DNA of 64,000 bases from Achromobacter aloeverae (GTDB taxonomy: Bacteria; Pseudomonadota; Gammaproteobacteria; Burkholderiales; Burkholderiaceae_B): contig NZ_PYAL01000005.1 of the NCBI RefSeq assembly GCF_004121055.1, positions 477,330 to 541,329 on the forward strand. Reading direction: 5' to 3'. Positions 47,633 through 54,497 of the stretch are shown piece by piece. The notes beneath the pieces were generated by a model. That model was not told where the DNA came from and did no database searches. It saw only the letters and a list, made by a program, of their open reading frames with translations. Every line of letters starts with the position of its first letter. Position 1 is the first letter of the stretch. A program made the translations under genes and the position numbers.

Positions 47633-47722
47633 GTGGCCTGGCGCCTTTAGCACTAGTGCGCTCACCCGCTTGGCGAAAGCCGCCGGATCCGCAATCTGCG
47701 GGCCCTCGGCAAGCTCGGGGCG

Positions 47723-47800
47723 GTCAATCACACCGCGTACGAAGCGCAGGTACGCGAGTGACAGCCGCTCGACGCCGTCCATGATGAAGACGCGAAGATG
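47723..47800 (-). pseudogene. HtpG-like fragment
   Basis: A short minus-strand stretch encodes RVFIMDGVERLSLAYLRFV followed by RGVID, which matches the middle-domain segment of the Hsp90 homologue HtpG (VFIMDDAEQ...YLRFVRG-ID). Homology stops on both sides. It is at most about 26 residues of a gene that should have more than 600. It lies in a 290-base stretch between the amidase island and the AbiE genes that holds no intact gene, so it is probably scar DNA from an insertion or deletion. Confidence 0.5.
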
Positions 47801-47892
47801 TTTACCGAAAACGGTCTGTGGTTCGATCCCAATACCGTAGGGTTGACAGGATCGCGGCGCGTCCCATCGCGTTGGATGCAAGTCCATCGTAC

Positions 47893-48939
47893 CTATACGT
47901 CAGGTGCGTTCAAGCGAGATTCCAACGCTTCGATGACATGCAGCACGTCCTTGATCTCAGGCAACGGTCCGAAGATCATCCCACCCATCGCCACGTAGTC
48001 GCGTGCAAGGGCCTCGCGCATGGACTGCGACGGCGTCAGGGTGAAAGTGCCGTGTGCTGCAGTATCCAGTCCCAGGTCGGCGCTGCCGAAGAACAGTCGG
48101 GCGTGCCGCGCGCAGTCTTGCGCCAGCTCGCGGTTGGCCCGCCAGGCCGTCACGTCGGGATGCTGCAGCAGGCGGTAGATGTCGTAGTAGTGCCGCGAGA
48201 CGCGCTGGCCACCCTGACGCAGTTGCCCCCGGCGGTCGTGCCACTGGAGCAAGCCATGCAGAATCATGATCTTGTCCCAGAATGTGCGTTCAGGCTTGAC
48301 GGTAGTGACGTTGTGCACGGCCATGTCGAGGTCGGGTAGATCGTCGGCGATGTAGGGGATGACGGTGGCCGCTTCGTGCGGGTCAAGCGCCGATTTGGCG
48401 CCGGCCTCGATCTTCACGGCTGAGCGGATGTAGTCGCCCGGTGCGGCAGTCACGGCGGGGTACCAGAAAAGCAGCGTTTGCTGGTCGGGATCGTCGGGGT
48501 CCAGGTCCACGCGGAAACGGTCGGCGGGTATGGCCCGCGAAGCGATCTCGCGGAGCTGCACTGCCATGCCCTCGACGATGTATTGCTGGCAGGCCACGCG
48601 GATGCGTTCGAGCCGGATGCGCCGCTGCTTGCCGCTCAGGGCGTCAAGATCCGCGGCCTCGATCGGCTCGCCGATGTCTTGGCGAAACACAGTGATGTCG
48701 ATGTCTTCGGAAAACCGCGAAATCAGTCCGAATGCCTTCGACAGCGACGTGCCGCCTTTGAACAGCAGCCGCGGGCCGCCTGGCGGCATGCCGTTGAACA
48801 GCGCATCTAGGGTCCAGCACACCCAGAAGTCCTTCTCGACGTTCTGGACCGCTGTGCCCAAGCGAGCGGCCGCCGTCAGGAACAGGCCGCGCCGTTCCTC
48901 GTCGCTCGCCTGGATGATCGTATTGAAATTCGGGTTCAT
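47893..48939 (-). CDS. AbiEii/AbiGii-type nucleotidyltransferase toxin
   Basis: A 348-residue DUF1814-family nucleotidyltransferase, the toxin of AbiE-type type IV toxin-antitoxin and phage abortive-infection systems. The active-site region reads FKGGTSLSKAFGLISRFSED with Asp79 and Asp81, and a second conserved stretch is SAVKIEAGAKSALDP. AbiEii toxins modify target nucleic acids such as tRNA when the antitoxin fails. Its start overlaps the stop of the antitoxin gene by 4 bases (ATGA). Confidence 0.88.
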   Translation of the reverse strand: MNPNFNTIIQASDEERRGLFLTAAARLGTAVQNVEKDFWVCWTLDALFNGMPPGGPRLLFKGGTSLSKAFGLISRFSEDIDITVFRQDIGEPIEAADLDALSGKQRRIRLERIRVACQQYIVEGMAVQLREIASRAIPADRFRVDLDPDDPDQQTLLFWYPAVTAAPGDYIRSAVKIEAGAKSALDPHEAATVIPYIADDLPDLDMAVHNVTTVKPERTFWDKIMILHGLLQWHDRRGQLRQGGQRVSRHYYDIYRLLQHPDVTAWRANRELAQDCARHARLFFGSADLGLDTAAHGTFTLTPSQSMREALARDYVAMGGMIFGPLPEIKDVLHVIEALESRLNAPDV

Positions 48940-49634
48940 TCCAGGGCCTCGGCGCGAGTGCGGCGCCCGGGAGAGCCGGCCGCCGACGCCTCAGATGCGC
49001 CGGCCTGCGGGTCGCAGCCGGGCAGTTCGCGGACGACGGCCTGCATCCACGCCGGCAGCGTGTGAAAACCGGCCAGCAGGTCTTGGCGGATTGCGTCGCC
49101 CTGCGCTGGATCGTCCAGCAGCGCGGACAGCCGCTTGACGATGCGCGGCTTGTCCGCCGGCAAGGTGTCCTTGATCCAATGCAGCGCCTGCACGACGCGC
49201 ATGGCCGGCCGGCCGGCCCAATACAGGCGGCTCGGCGCCGTCAGCTTGAACTGGATCGTCAGTTTGTCGAGTTGGATACTGCGCCGGCGCGCGTCGGTGT
49301 GGATCGTGACGTGTGCGGGCACGGCATCGGTCAGGCCCAGGTCGTTGGCTGCGGTCATGCCATCGACCAGCAGGCGCAGTTGATCGCGGCGGGCGATGGC
49401 GTCCACGACCGCGCGGTAGTCCGGGGCCGTGGGCTTCTTGGTCAGGCTGTTCATCTTGGGGCGGTCGTACAGGCCACGATCGATGCGACGCAGTTGGTCC
49501 GATGCGACCAGGCGCTGCAATGCCTTGTCCACGGCATCGCGGCCGCCAAGATGGACGAAATCGGTCGGCACCCACACTTGGCCGGGGGAGGCCGTGTCCA
49601 TGTGGGCCAGGATCTGGCTCTTGAGAACGGTCAT
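48936..49634 (-). CDS. AbiEi-like antitoxin (DUF6088 type)
   Basis: A 232-residue partner of the toxin. The N-terminal part (SPGQVWVPTDFVHLGGRDAV and LQRLVASDQLRRIDRGLY) is a winged-helix DNA-binding domain of the kind that represses its own promoter; the C-terminal domain is expected to neutralise the toxin. The ATG at 49634 follows AGAGGT; the open frame to 49781 runs through the promoter repeats. The C-terminus is Ala/Gly/Arg-rich. Direct repeats just upstream are its likely operator. Confidence 0.82.
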   Translation of the reverse strand: MTVLKSQILAHMDTASPGQVWVPTDFVHLGGRDAVDKALQRLVASDQLRRIDRGLYDRPKMNSLTKKPTAPDYRAVVDAIARRDQLRLLVDGMTAANDLGLTDAVPAHVTIHTDARRRSIQLDKLTIQFKLTAPSRLYWAGRPAMRVVQALHWIKDTLPADKPRIVKRLSALLDDPAQGDAIRQDLLAGFHTLPAWMQAVVRELPGCDPQAGASEASAAGSPGRRTRAEALE

Positions 49635-49644
49635 AGAGTACCTC

Positions 49645-49699
49645 TGTCCGATATTTGTATATCTTTTTCGGACTATTGGCAACCGTGTCCGAAATTTGT
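49645..49699. promoter_or_regulatory. Candidate AbiEi operator: repeated TGTCCGA sites
   Basis: TGTCCGATATTTGT (49645-49658) and TGTCCGAAATTTGT (49686-49699) are direct repeats 41 bases apart. TCGGAC (49668-49673) between them is an inverted half-site. They lie immediately upstream of the antitoxin start. Confidence 0.55.
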
Positions 49700-49734
49700 G
49701 ATCAATCCCAGACAGAAGATGCCCATGTGAGCCT

Positions 49735-49988
49735 TCAACCGTCCCCGTGACCAATCTGGAACGAACGCTCATCGATATCACGGTACACCCCGCCTATGCC
49801 GGCGGGGTGTTCGAGGTACTCAATGCTTTCCAATTGGCTAAAGAACAGGTGTCGGTCGATGCCTTGGCAGCCATGATGAAGGTGATTGGCCACACTTATC
49901 CCTATCACCAAGCTATCGGATTCTATGTGGAGCGAGCGGGTTATCGGTCCAGCTTGTTGGATCTGATCAGGCAAGTGCCGATGAACTA
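49735..49988 (+). pseudogene. Fragment of a second AbiEi-family antitoxin gene
   Basis: An open stretch encodes VPVTNLERTLIDITVHPAYA, GGVFEVLNAFQLAKE, then YPYHQAIGFYVERAGYRSSL, which I recognise as the middle and C-terminal part of a different AbiEi-type antitoxin domain protein. The N-terminal part is missing upstream, and the C-terminus is cut by the insertion element beginning at 49989. No toxin for it is present. It appears to be a remnant of an older type IV system. Confidence 0.6.
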
Positions 49989-50024
49989 TGGGCTTGCCCC
50001 GTTCCGCCGGACAGGTTGTTTAAC

Positions 50025-50885
50025 CTAACAAGTCGCCGCCTGGAACTGCATGGGGCTGACGTATCCCAGCGTTGAGTGCTGGCGTCGTGCGTTGTAGAAC
50101 CGCTCGATGTAGTCGAACACGTCGGCGCGACATTCATCTCGGGATCGGTGGATTCGTCGGTTCAGGCGTTCGGTTTTCAGCGTGGAGAAGAAGCTCTCCA
50201 TGGCGGCATTATCCCAGCAGTCCCCCCGCTTGCTCATGCTGCACACGATCCCGGCGTCGGCCAGCAGCATCTGGAACTGCTCACTGGTGTACTGGCTGCC
50301 CTGGTCGGAGTGATGCAGGACTTCGCGCGGTCGGCCTCGCCGATGCAACGCCATCATCAGGGCGTCGGTCACCAACTGCGACGTCATGCTGGCCTGCATG
50401 GACCAACCGACGATACGTCGTGAGTACAAGTCCATGACGGCCGCCACGTAAAGCCAGCCCTCCGCGGTCCAGACGTAGGTGAAGTCAGCCACCCATTTCT
50501 GGTTGGGCGCGCGGGCCGTAAAGTCTCGATCCAGCACGTTGGCGGCGATCGCATGAGCCGATCTTGGCCCCGTATCTGACGGATGGCGACGGCGCCTGGT
50601 TCGTGCCACGAGGTTTGCGCGACGCATCAGACGTGCCACTCGATGCCTACCGCAGTGCTCGCCCCACGCGCGCAGATCCCGCCATACCCGAGGGCTGCCG
50701 TATGTCCGATCGCTGGCCTGGAAGCTCTCTCGGATACGGCCAGTCAATCGCTCGTTGGCCTGTTCCCGAGCGCTGGGCGAGCGGCCATGCCATTCGTAAA
50801 AGCCGCTGCGCGATACGCCCAGGGTTCGACACCGCTCGCTGACCGACCAGACGGCCCGATGTCGGGCGATAAACGGATACTTCAT
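50025..50885 (-). CDS. IS3-family transposase OrfB (DDE integrase core)
   Basis: A 286-residue integrase-core protein. The DDE motif is visible: Asp in WVADFTYVWT, Asp in LHHSDQGSQYTS, and Glu in DNAAMESFFSTLKTE. A HTH_21 region lies at the N-terminus (SRSGFYEWHGR). Its ATG overlaps the OrfA stop. The active enzyme is normally an OrfA-OrfB fusion made by -1 frameshifting, and a run of seven A on the coding strand (50915-50921) is a suitable slippery site. It seems intact. Confidence 0.93.
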   Translation of the reverse strand: MKYPFIARHRAVWSVSERCRTLGVSRSGFYEWHGRSPSAREQANERLTGRIRESFQASDRTYGSPRVWRDLRAWGEHCGRHRVARLMRRANLVARTRRRRHPSDTGPRSAHAIAANVLDRDFTARAPNQKWVADFTYVWTAEGWLYVAAVMDLYSRRIVGWSMQASMTSQLVTDALMMALHRRGRPREVLHHSDQGSQYTSEQFQMLLADAGIVCSMSKRGDCWDNAAMESFFSTLKTERLNRRIHRSRDECRADVFDYIERFYNARRQHSTLGYVSPMQFQAATC

Positions 50886-51178
50886 GTCTGGTCCTTGGCA
50901 AAGTATCCGACCGCTTTTTTTAGTATGTCCCGTTCGGTCTTGACCTTTGCCAATTCCCGGCGCAACTGCTCGATTTCCTGCTGTTGGGCGCTCTTGAGCG
51001 GTTTACCAGCAGTCGGCTCCCATGTGCCGCCACGCATTTGCGTCACCCACCGACGCAGTACGCTGGGATCTACCCCAAGATCCTGGGCGATTTTCGATAC
51101 GTTGCTATCCGGCTGTTCAGCCAGGCGTACCGCCTCGCGCTTGAACTCGTCCGTGATGGTTCTTCTGGTCCGTGCCAT
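50882..51178 (-). CDS. IS3-family transposase OrfA
   Basis: A 98-residue helix-turn-helix protein (RRTITDEFKREAVRLAEQ, then DLGVDPSVLRRWV) with a leucine-zipper-like helix (QEIEQLRRELAKVKTERDIL). It recognises the element's ends and multimerises with the frameshift product. It overlaps orfB by 4 bases. Confidence 0.92.
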   Translation of the reverse strand: MARTRRTITDEFKREAVRLAEQPDSNVSKIAQDLGVDPSVLRRWVTQMRGGTWEPTAGKPLKSAQQQEIEQLRRELAKVKTERDILKKAVGYFAKDQT

Positions 51179-51239
51179 ATTTCTGCTCTCCAGGCATCAT
51201 CATGCCATCTGATGTGTCCGGAGAGATAGGGCAAGCCCA

Positions 51240-51407
51240 CTGTGCGAGCGCTTGAATATCTCGCCCCGTACGTTGGAGAATATGGTGAATGCCGGCACCT
51301 TTCCGCCATCCGTACGGGTAGGGAAGTATGTCTACTGGAGCGAAGTTTCCGTGAATTCTTGGCAGCGCCGGATGTTTTCGGCGCAGGAAGCTTGGACGCT
51401 GCATTAG
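51240..51407 (+). pseudogene. AlpA-like/excisionase-type regulator, 5' truncated by the IS
   Basis: Directly after the IS end an open frame encodes LCERLNISPRTLENMVNAGT, then FPPSVRVGKYVYWSEVSVNS, ending in a TAG at 51405. This is the winged helix of AlpA/HTH_17 proteins, which activate excision of integrated elements. The N-terminal dozen residues and the start codon are lost at the IS boundary. It shows that an integrative element once occupied this place. Confidence 0.68.
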
Positions 51408-51727
51408 TGACTTGCCAGGCGCCCAATAGCCTGAGCGAGGGTCCTGGCTTGCAGTGGCAGCGCTCCAACTGCCACCATACTGAGCCCCTAGCTCCCGCGA
51501 GCTCCTTGGTGCTTGGGCTCTTCGGGAGATCTACTCAGGACAACTTCTGGGTGCTGCAGACCGGGTGGCCTGCCGACGCTATACCTCATTATCCGGCAAA
51601 GGGATAATTGTCCTGCTGCCGGATAATGAGGTATAGAAAGCCCTGGGGCCCGTCTTTCATCCTCATGAGCTAGCCGCAGTGGCGAGAGGGCAGACTGGAC
51701 ATGATTTGTGCAAAAGAAAGGCAACCT
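51408..51727. other. Non-coding stretch with a long inverted repeat
   Basis: I see no credible gene in these 320 bases. The notable content is the perfect inverted repeat at 51579-51636, annotated separately. The remainder is of mixed composition with a weak GAGCCC/GGGCTC pairing. Confidence 0.6.
51579..51636. repeat. Perfect 20-bp inverted repeat with 18-bp spacer
   Basis: CTATACCTCATTATCCGGCA (51579-51598) is exactly mirrored by TGCCGGATAATGAGGTATAG (51617-51636). The spacer contains GGATAATTGTCC, itself nearly symmetrical and resembling the arm's GGATAAT. No T-run follows. The layout resembles a pair of recombinase-binding arms as much as a hairpin. Confidence 0.85.
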
Positions 51728-52528
51728 CTACTCGGGTTCGTAGGTTAGGAGCGTTACCTTGTGCCCAAAGTCCTGAACCAAAGTCTGTTCGTAGATTGTC
51801 TCAGGCTGATGAGAGCGACCCGTCGGCTCCGCAAGCCACCAGTGGGCTTCAATTTCGTGCCACTCCTCCGGGTCGCTCGTGGCGTTACGGCTGGGGCTTT
51901 GGGCAGGTAGCCGGTCCCCCTTTCGAACGCTTAGCCATTCTGTGAAGAACTCGCTGCGAATTGTGTAGCGCACAACGTCGTCCTTGGAGAAGACAACTGC
52001 GCAAGCATAATCATTGAGCTCCACGACTCGCCGAGCGGTCATCTCAAAACTAGTCCCGAACTCGTCGCGCAGCTGAAGAATGTGGACGAGCTCAGGCTCC
52101 TTGAGCGGGCGAAGCAAGCGCCTGACCAGCGGTTCCGGCGCGAGCAACTCTGCGGCGAATTGGTTTGCCTGGAGTTCCCAATCCTTTTTGCTTCGCGAAC
52201 TGATGTCCTCCGCTGTGCACTGAAAGGATGTCTGCCGATGCCACGGGAGCAAAAAATGCCCAAGCTCATGGCCGATTGTGAATCGCTGGCGTGGGCGAGG
52301 GCTCAGTGAGCTGAAAAAGATGGCTCCCTCCGACTTGGTCGCATTGGTCAGGAGGGCGCCCTCGAATCCGACGCTGTCAAAAGCCTCAATCTTCGAGATG
52401 CCTGCCAAGTGCGCCAATTCTTCGATGGGCACCGGGATTGGGAGCTGCGGATTCTGCCTAAGGATTTCCGCAACAAGTTGTTCTGGCCGAACAAGGTCGG
52501 CAAGTTCAATTAGGTCAAGTTGAACCAT
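51728..52528 (-). CDS. ImmA/IrrE-family (COG2856) metallopeptidase
   Basis: A 266-residue zinc metallopeptidase. The gluzincin motif HELGH is at residues 87-91, with the third ligand probably Glu118 in WELQANQFAAELLAP, all typical of ImmA/IrrE. The roughly 110-residue C-terminal part is unassigned and may sense a signal. Known relatives cleave a partner XRE repressor (ImmA on ImmR, IrrE/PprI on DdrO, CapP on CapH in CBASS loci). Here it overlaps the XRE gene by 14 bases, so that gene product is its obvious substrate. Confidence 0.9.
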   Translation of the reverse strand: MVQLDLIELADLVRPEQLVAEILRQNPQLPIPVPIEELAHLAGISKIEAFDSVGFEGALLTNATKSEGAIFFSSLSPRPRQRFTIGHELGHFLLPWHRQTSFQCTAEDISSRSKKDWELQANQFAAELLAPEPLVRRLLRPLKEPELVHILQLRDEFGTSFEMTARRVVELNDYACAVVFSKDDVVRYTIRSEFFTEWLSVRKGDRLPAQSPSRNATSDPEEWHEIEAHWWLAEPTGRSHQPETIYEQTLVQDFGHKVTLLTYEPE

Positions 52529-52853
52529 CTATCGGCGCCTTCTTGCTTTTAAAAAGCTGCAGCGTTTGCTTCAACACGTCCTGTTCAGCTTCCGATAGAG
52601 ACTTGAAGTCGCGGAAAAATTGTTGCGCCTCGACGTCCTCCAGTGTGGATTCGTCGTCTGTGCCTGCCAGATACGACATTGGCACAGAAAAATGGTCAGC
52701 TAACTTGCGAAGTAGTTCCAGAGACGGGTTCCCACTGCTGCCCTTCTCCATATGCCATATATGCGTCTTGGACACGTCCGCCGCATTGGCAACGTCTTGC
52801 AAGGATTCGCCTTTACGCAGGCGCAACTCTGTCAGTTTGGCACCTAGGGACAT
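52515..52853 (-). CDS. XRE-family repressor (ImmR/CapH-like)
   Basis: A 112-residue regulator. The helix-turn-helix runs through LTELRLRKGESLQDVANAAD and VSKTHIWHMEKGSSGNPSLE, followed by an acidic linker (DDESTLEDVEAQQF) and a C-terminal dimerisation helix (SLSEAEQDVLKQTLQLF). The linker and helix are where related repressors are cut by their peptidase. It is transcribed divergently from the ubiquitin-like operon and is expected to repress it. Confidence 0.88.
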   Translation of the reverse strand: MSLGAKLTELRLRKGESLQDVANAADVSKTHIWHMEKGSSGNPSLELLRKLADHFSVPMSYLAGTDDESTLEDVEAQQFFRDFKSLSEAEQDVLKQTLQLFKSKKAPIDGST

Positions 52854-52924
52854 TGCGTGCTCCTAGCCAACGAAATGCTTCTCATCAAAGAATTCTATGT
52901 CAAAAACGACTCGTATCACAATAG

Positions 52925-52959
52925 TTGACGACAATGAGATCGTTAGATTAATATAACGA
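52925..52959 (+). promoter_or_regulatory. Promoter and overlapping operator of the ubiquitin-like operon
   Basis: A -35 box TTGACG (52925-52930) is followed after 17 bases by TTAATA (52948-52953). An inverted repeat TCGTTA-N8-TAACGA (52940-52945 and 52954-52959) spans the -10 box, so a bound XRE dimer would block transcription. The 52854-53029 gap holds both divergent promoters. Confidence 0.55.
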
Positions 52960-53029
52960 CGCGTTCTCGGAAGGTGTGAGGCCGCAGATGCTTCCGCCCC
53001 TAGGGGTGCTTTCTTACAAGGAAAAAGTT

Positions 53030-53305
53030 ATGAATTCCGAGCATTCCGCAGAACAAACGGCCGCCGCTCCTAGCAAGGAAAAAACGTACGACATCGTCAT
53101 CAACGGCCAGCAAGAGACGGTGTCTGACCATCATCTGACGTACGAGCAGGTGGTGCGTCTCGCCTTCCCTGGGGGCCCGTTCGACATCCTCTATTCCGTC
53201 AGCTACGCGAACCCGCATGGTCATGATGGCACTCTGGCCCCGGGCCAGAAAACCGTAGTCAAAGACGGGATGAGCTTCAATGTCATCAAAACCAATCGCT
53301 CCTGA
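53030..53305 (+). CDS. Multi-ubiquitin-domain (ubiquitin-like) protein
   Basis: A 91-residue protein with one beta-grasp domain of the prokaryotic multi-ubiquitin family: KTYDIVINGQQETVSDHHLT, YEQVVRLAFPGGPFD, then a C-terminal strand MSFNVIKTNRS. The first 17 residues are a flexible Ala/Glu-rich leader. AAGGA lies 8 bases before the ATG at 53030. Unlike ubiquitin it ends in NRS, not Gly-Gly. The next gene encodes an E1-like enzyme and overlaps it by 26 bases, so it is probably the modifier activated by that enzyme. Confidence 0.82.
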   Translation: MNSEHSAEQTAAAPSKEKTYDIVINGQQETVSDHHLTYEQVVRLAFPGGPFDILYSVSYANPHGHDGTLAPGQKTVVKDGMSFNVIKTNRS

Positions 53306-54497
53306 TTCGGGCCTGCAACAGCTTGTTGACGCCGGCTACGAAGTCGAAATGCGCCAGCAACATTTGCTGGTGCACCGCGTACCCTACGTAACGGCTGACA
53401 AGCAGGTCAAGCTGGGCATGATGGTCTGCCTTTACCTTCAAAGCGGCGGCAGCGTGATACCGCCCGACAACACAAGGGGCGATACGCACCAGGTTTGGTG
53501 GGCGGGCGAGTATCCCTGCTTCGCGGATGGTAAGCCGATGTCGCAGCTTGAAAACGAACACACGCGCCAAGAGCTCTTTCCCGGCTGCACCATTGACCAT
53601 CGCTTCTCCAACAAGCCCTTTGGTACTAACGGCTACCAGGACCATTACCAGAAGGTCACGCACTACGCGAACCTGATTCAGGCTCAAGCGCGCGTGTTGG
53701 AGCCTTTGGCCACCGCGCAGACAGGCCGCCTAACCATTGCAGAAGAGGGGACATCGGTTTTCCGTTACGCGGACACGGCGTCGGCCAGGGCGGAAATCAT
53801 GACGACGTCTGCTCGCCTAGCCATGGAAAAAGTCGCCGTCGTCGGCTTAGGGGGTACGGGCTCCTACGTGCTTGACCAGCTCGCGAAGACGCCTATTCAT
53901 GAGATTCATATGTTTGATGGCGACCTCTACATGCAGCACAATGCCTTCCGGTCACCCGGTGCCGCTACCGCAGAGGAAATCGACGCGAGGCAATTCAAGA
54001 CGGAATACTTCCATGGCAAATATGATGCCATGCACCGAGGCCTGAAAAGCCATCCATACTACCTGGACGAGTCGAACGTCAACGAGCTCCAAGGTTTCGA
54101 CTTTGTCTTCATTTGCGTGGACAAGGGTGCCGCGCGCAAACTCATCTTTACCTACCTCCTGGCGCAGGGCATCCCCTTCATTGATGTTGGGATGAATTTG
54201 CAACTAGTGAAGCAGTCTATGAAGTTGCTGGGCAGCTGTCGGGTAACAATCGCGACCCCAGAGCGGAACGACCACTTGGAGCAGTGCGTCCCTACGGACG
54301 ATGGTGACGAGGATGTTCTATATCGGCAGAGCATCCAAGTGGCGGACATGAACGCACTGAACGCTCAGCTCGCAGTCATGCGATGGAAGCAGCACTGCGG
54401 TTTTTATCAGGCAGACTTCGACACAAACAATATGCTGTTCTCCGTCAATATGCCCTCCCTTGCAAGGCAAGTACCTACCGTCGAGACGCAGCCATGA
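53280..54497 (+). CDS. E1-like ThiF-family adenylyltransferase with N-terminal DUF6791-type domain
   Basis: A 405-residue two-domain protein. Residues 1 to about 175 resemble the DUF6791 domain found ahead of some bacterial ThiF proteins (FPGCTIDHRFSNKPFG, YQDHYQKVTHYANLI). Residues from about 180 are an E1/ThiF domain: nucleotide-binding VVGLGGTGS (187-195), then FDGDLYMQHNAFRSPG with Asp213, Asp215, Asn221 and Arg224 in the adenylation pattern. Candidate catalytic cysteines are Cys336 (LEQCVPTDDG), Cys320 and, in the N-terminal domain, Cys103. It would adenylate the ubiquitin-like protein. Its stop overlaps the DUF6527 start by 4 bases. Confidence 0.85.
   Translation: MSSKPIAPDSGLQQLVDAGYEVEMRQQHLLVHRVPYVTADKQVKLGMMVCLYLQSGGSVIPPDNTRGDTHQVWWAGEYPCFADGKPMSQLENEHTRQELFPGCTIDHRFSNKPFGTNGYQDHYQKVTHYANLIQAQARVLEPLATAQTGRLTIAEEGTSVFRYADTASARAEIMTTSARLAMEKVAVVGLGGTGSYVLDQLAKTPIHEIHMFDGDLYMQHNAFRSPGAATAEEIDARQFKTEYFHGKYDAMHRGLKSHPYYLDESNVNELQGFDFVFICVDKGAARKLIFTYLLAQGIPFIDVGMNLQLVKQSMKLLGSCRVTIATPERNDHLEQCVPTDDGDEDVLYRQSIQVADMNALNAQLAVMRWKQHCGFYQADFDTNNMLFSVNMPSLARQVPTVETQP

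Larger units (their letters stand above)
49989..51239 (-). mobile_element. IS3-family insertion sequence, about 1.25 kb
   Basis: Two overlapping transposase frames on the minus strand lie between terminal inverted repeats that start TGGGCTTGCCC at each end (49989 and, in reverse, 51239). Further in, CCGGACA is shared by both ends. The flanking triplets are CTA and CTG, so no exact target duplication is visible. The element separates two unrelated gene fragments. Confidence 0.85.

Noticed and set aside
47631..47640. TGGCCTGG near the left edge of the island as a copy of the tRNA-Phe 3' end
   Set aside because: Only 8 bases match the tRNA end, which is expected by chance in GC-rich DNA; it is not enough for an attachment site.
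53280..54497. A plain thiamine or molybdopterin ThiF/MoeB enzyme
   Set aside because: The N-terminal 175 residues, the ubiquitin-like partner and the absence of thi or moa genes argue against cofactor biosynthesis.
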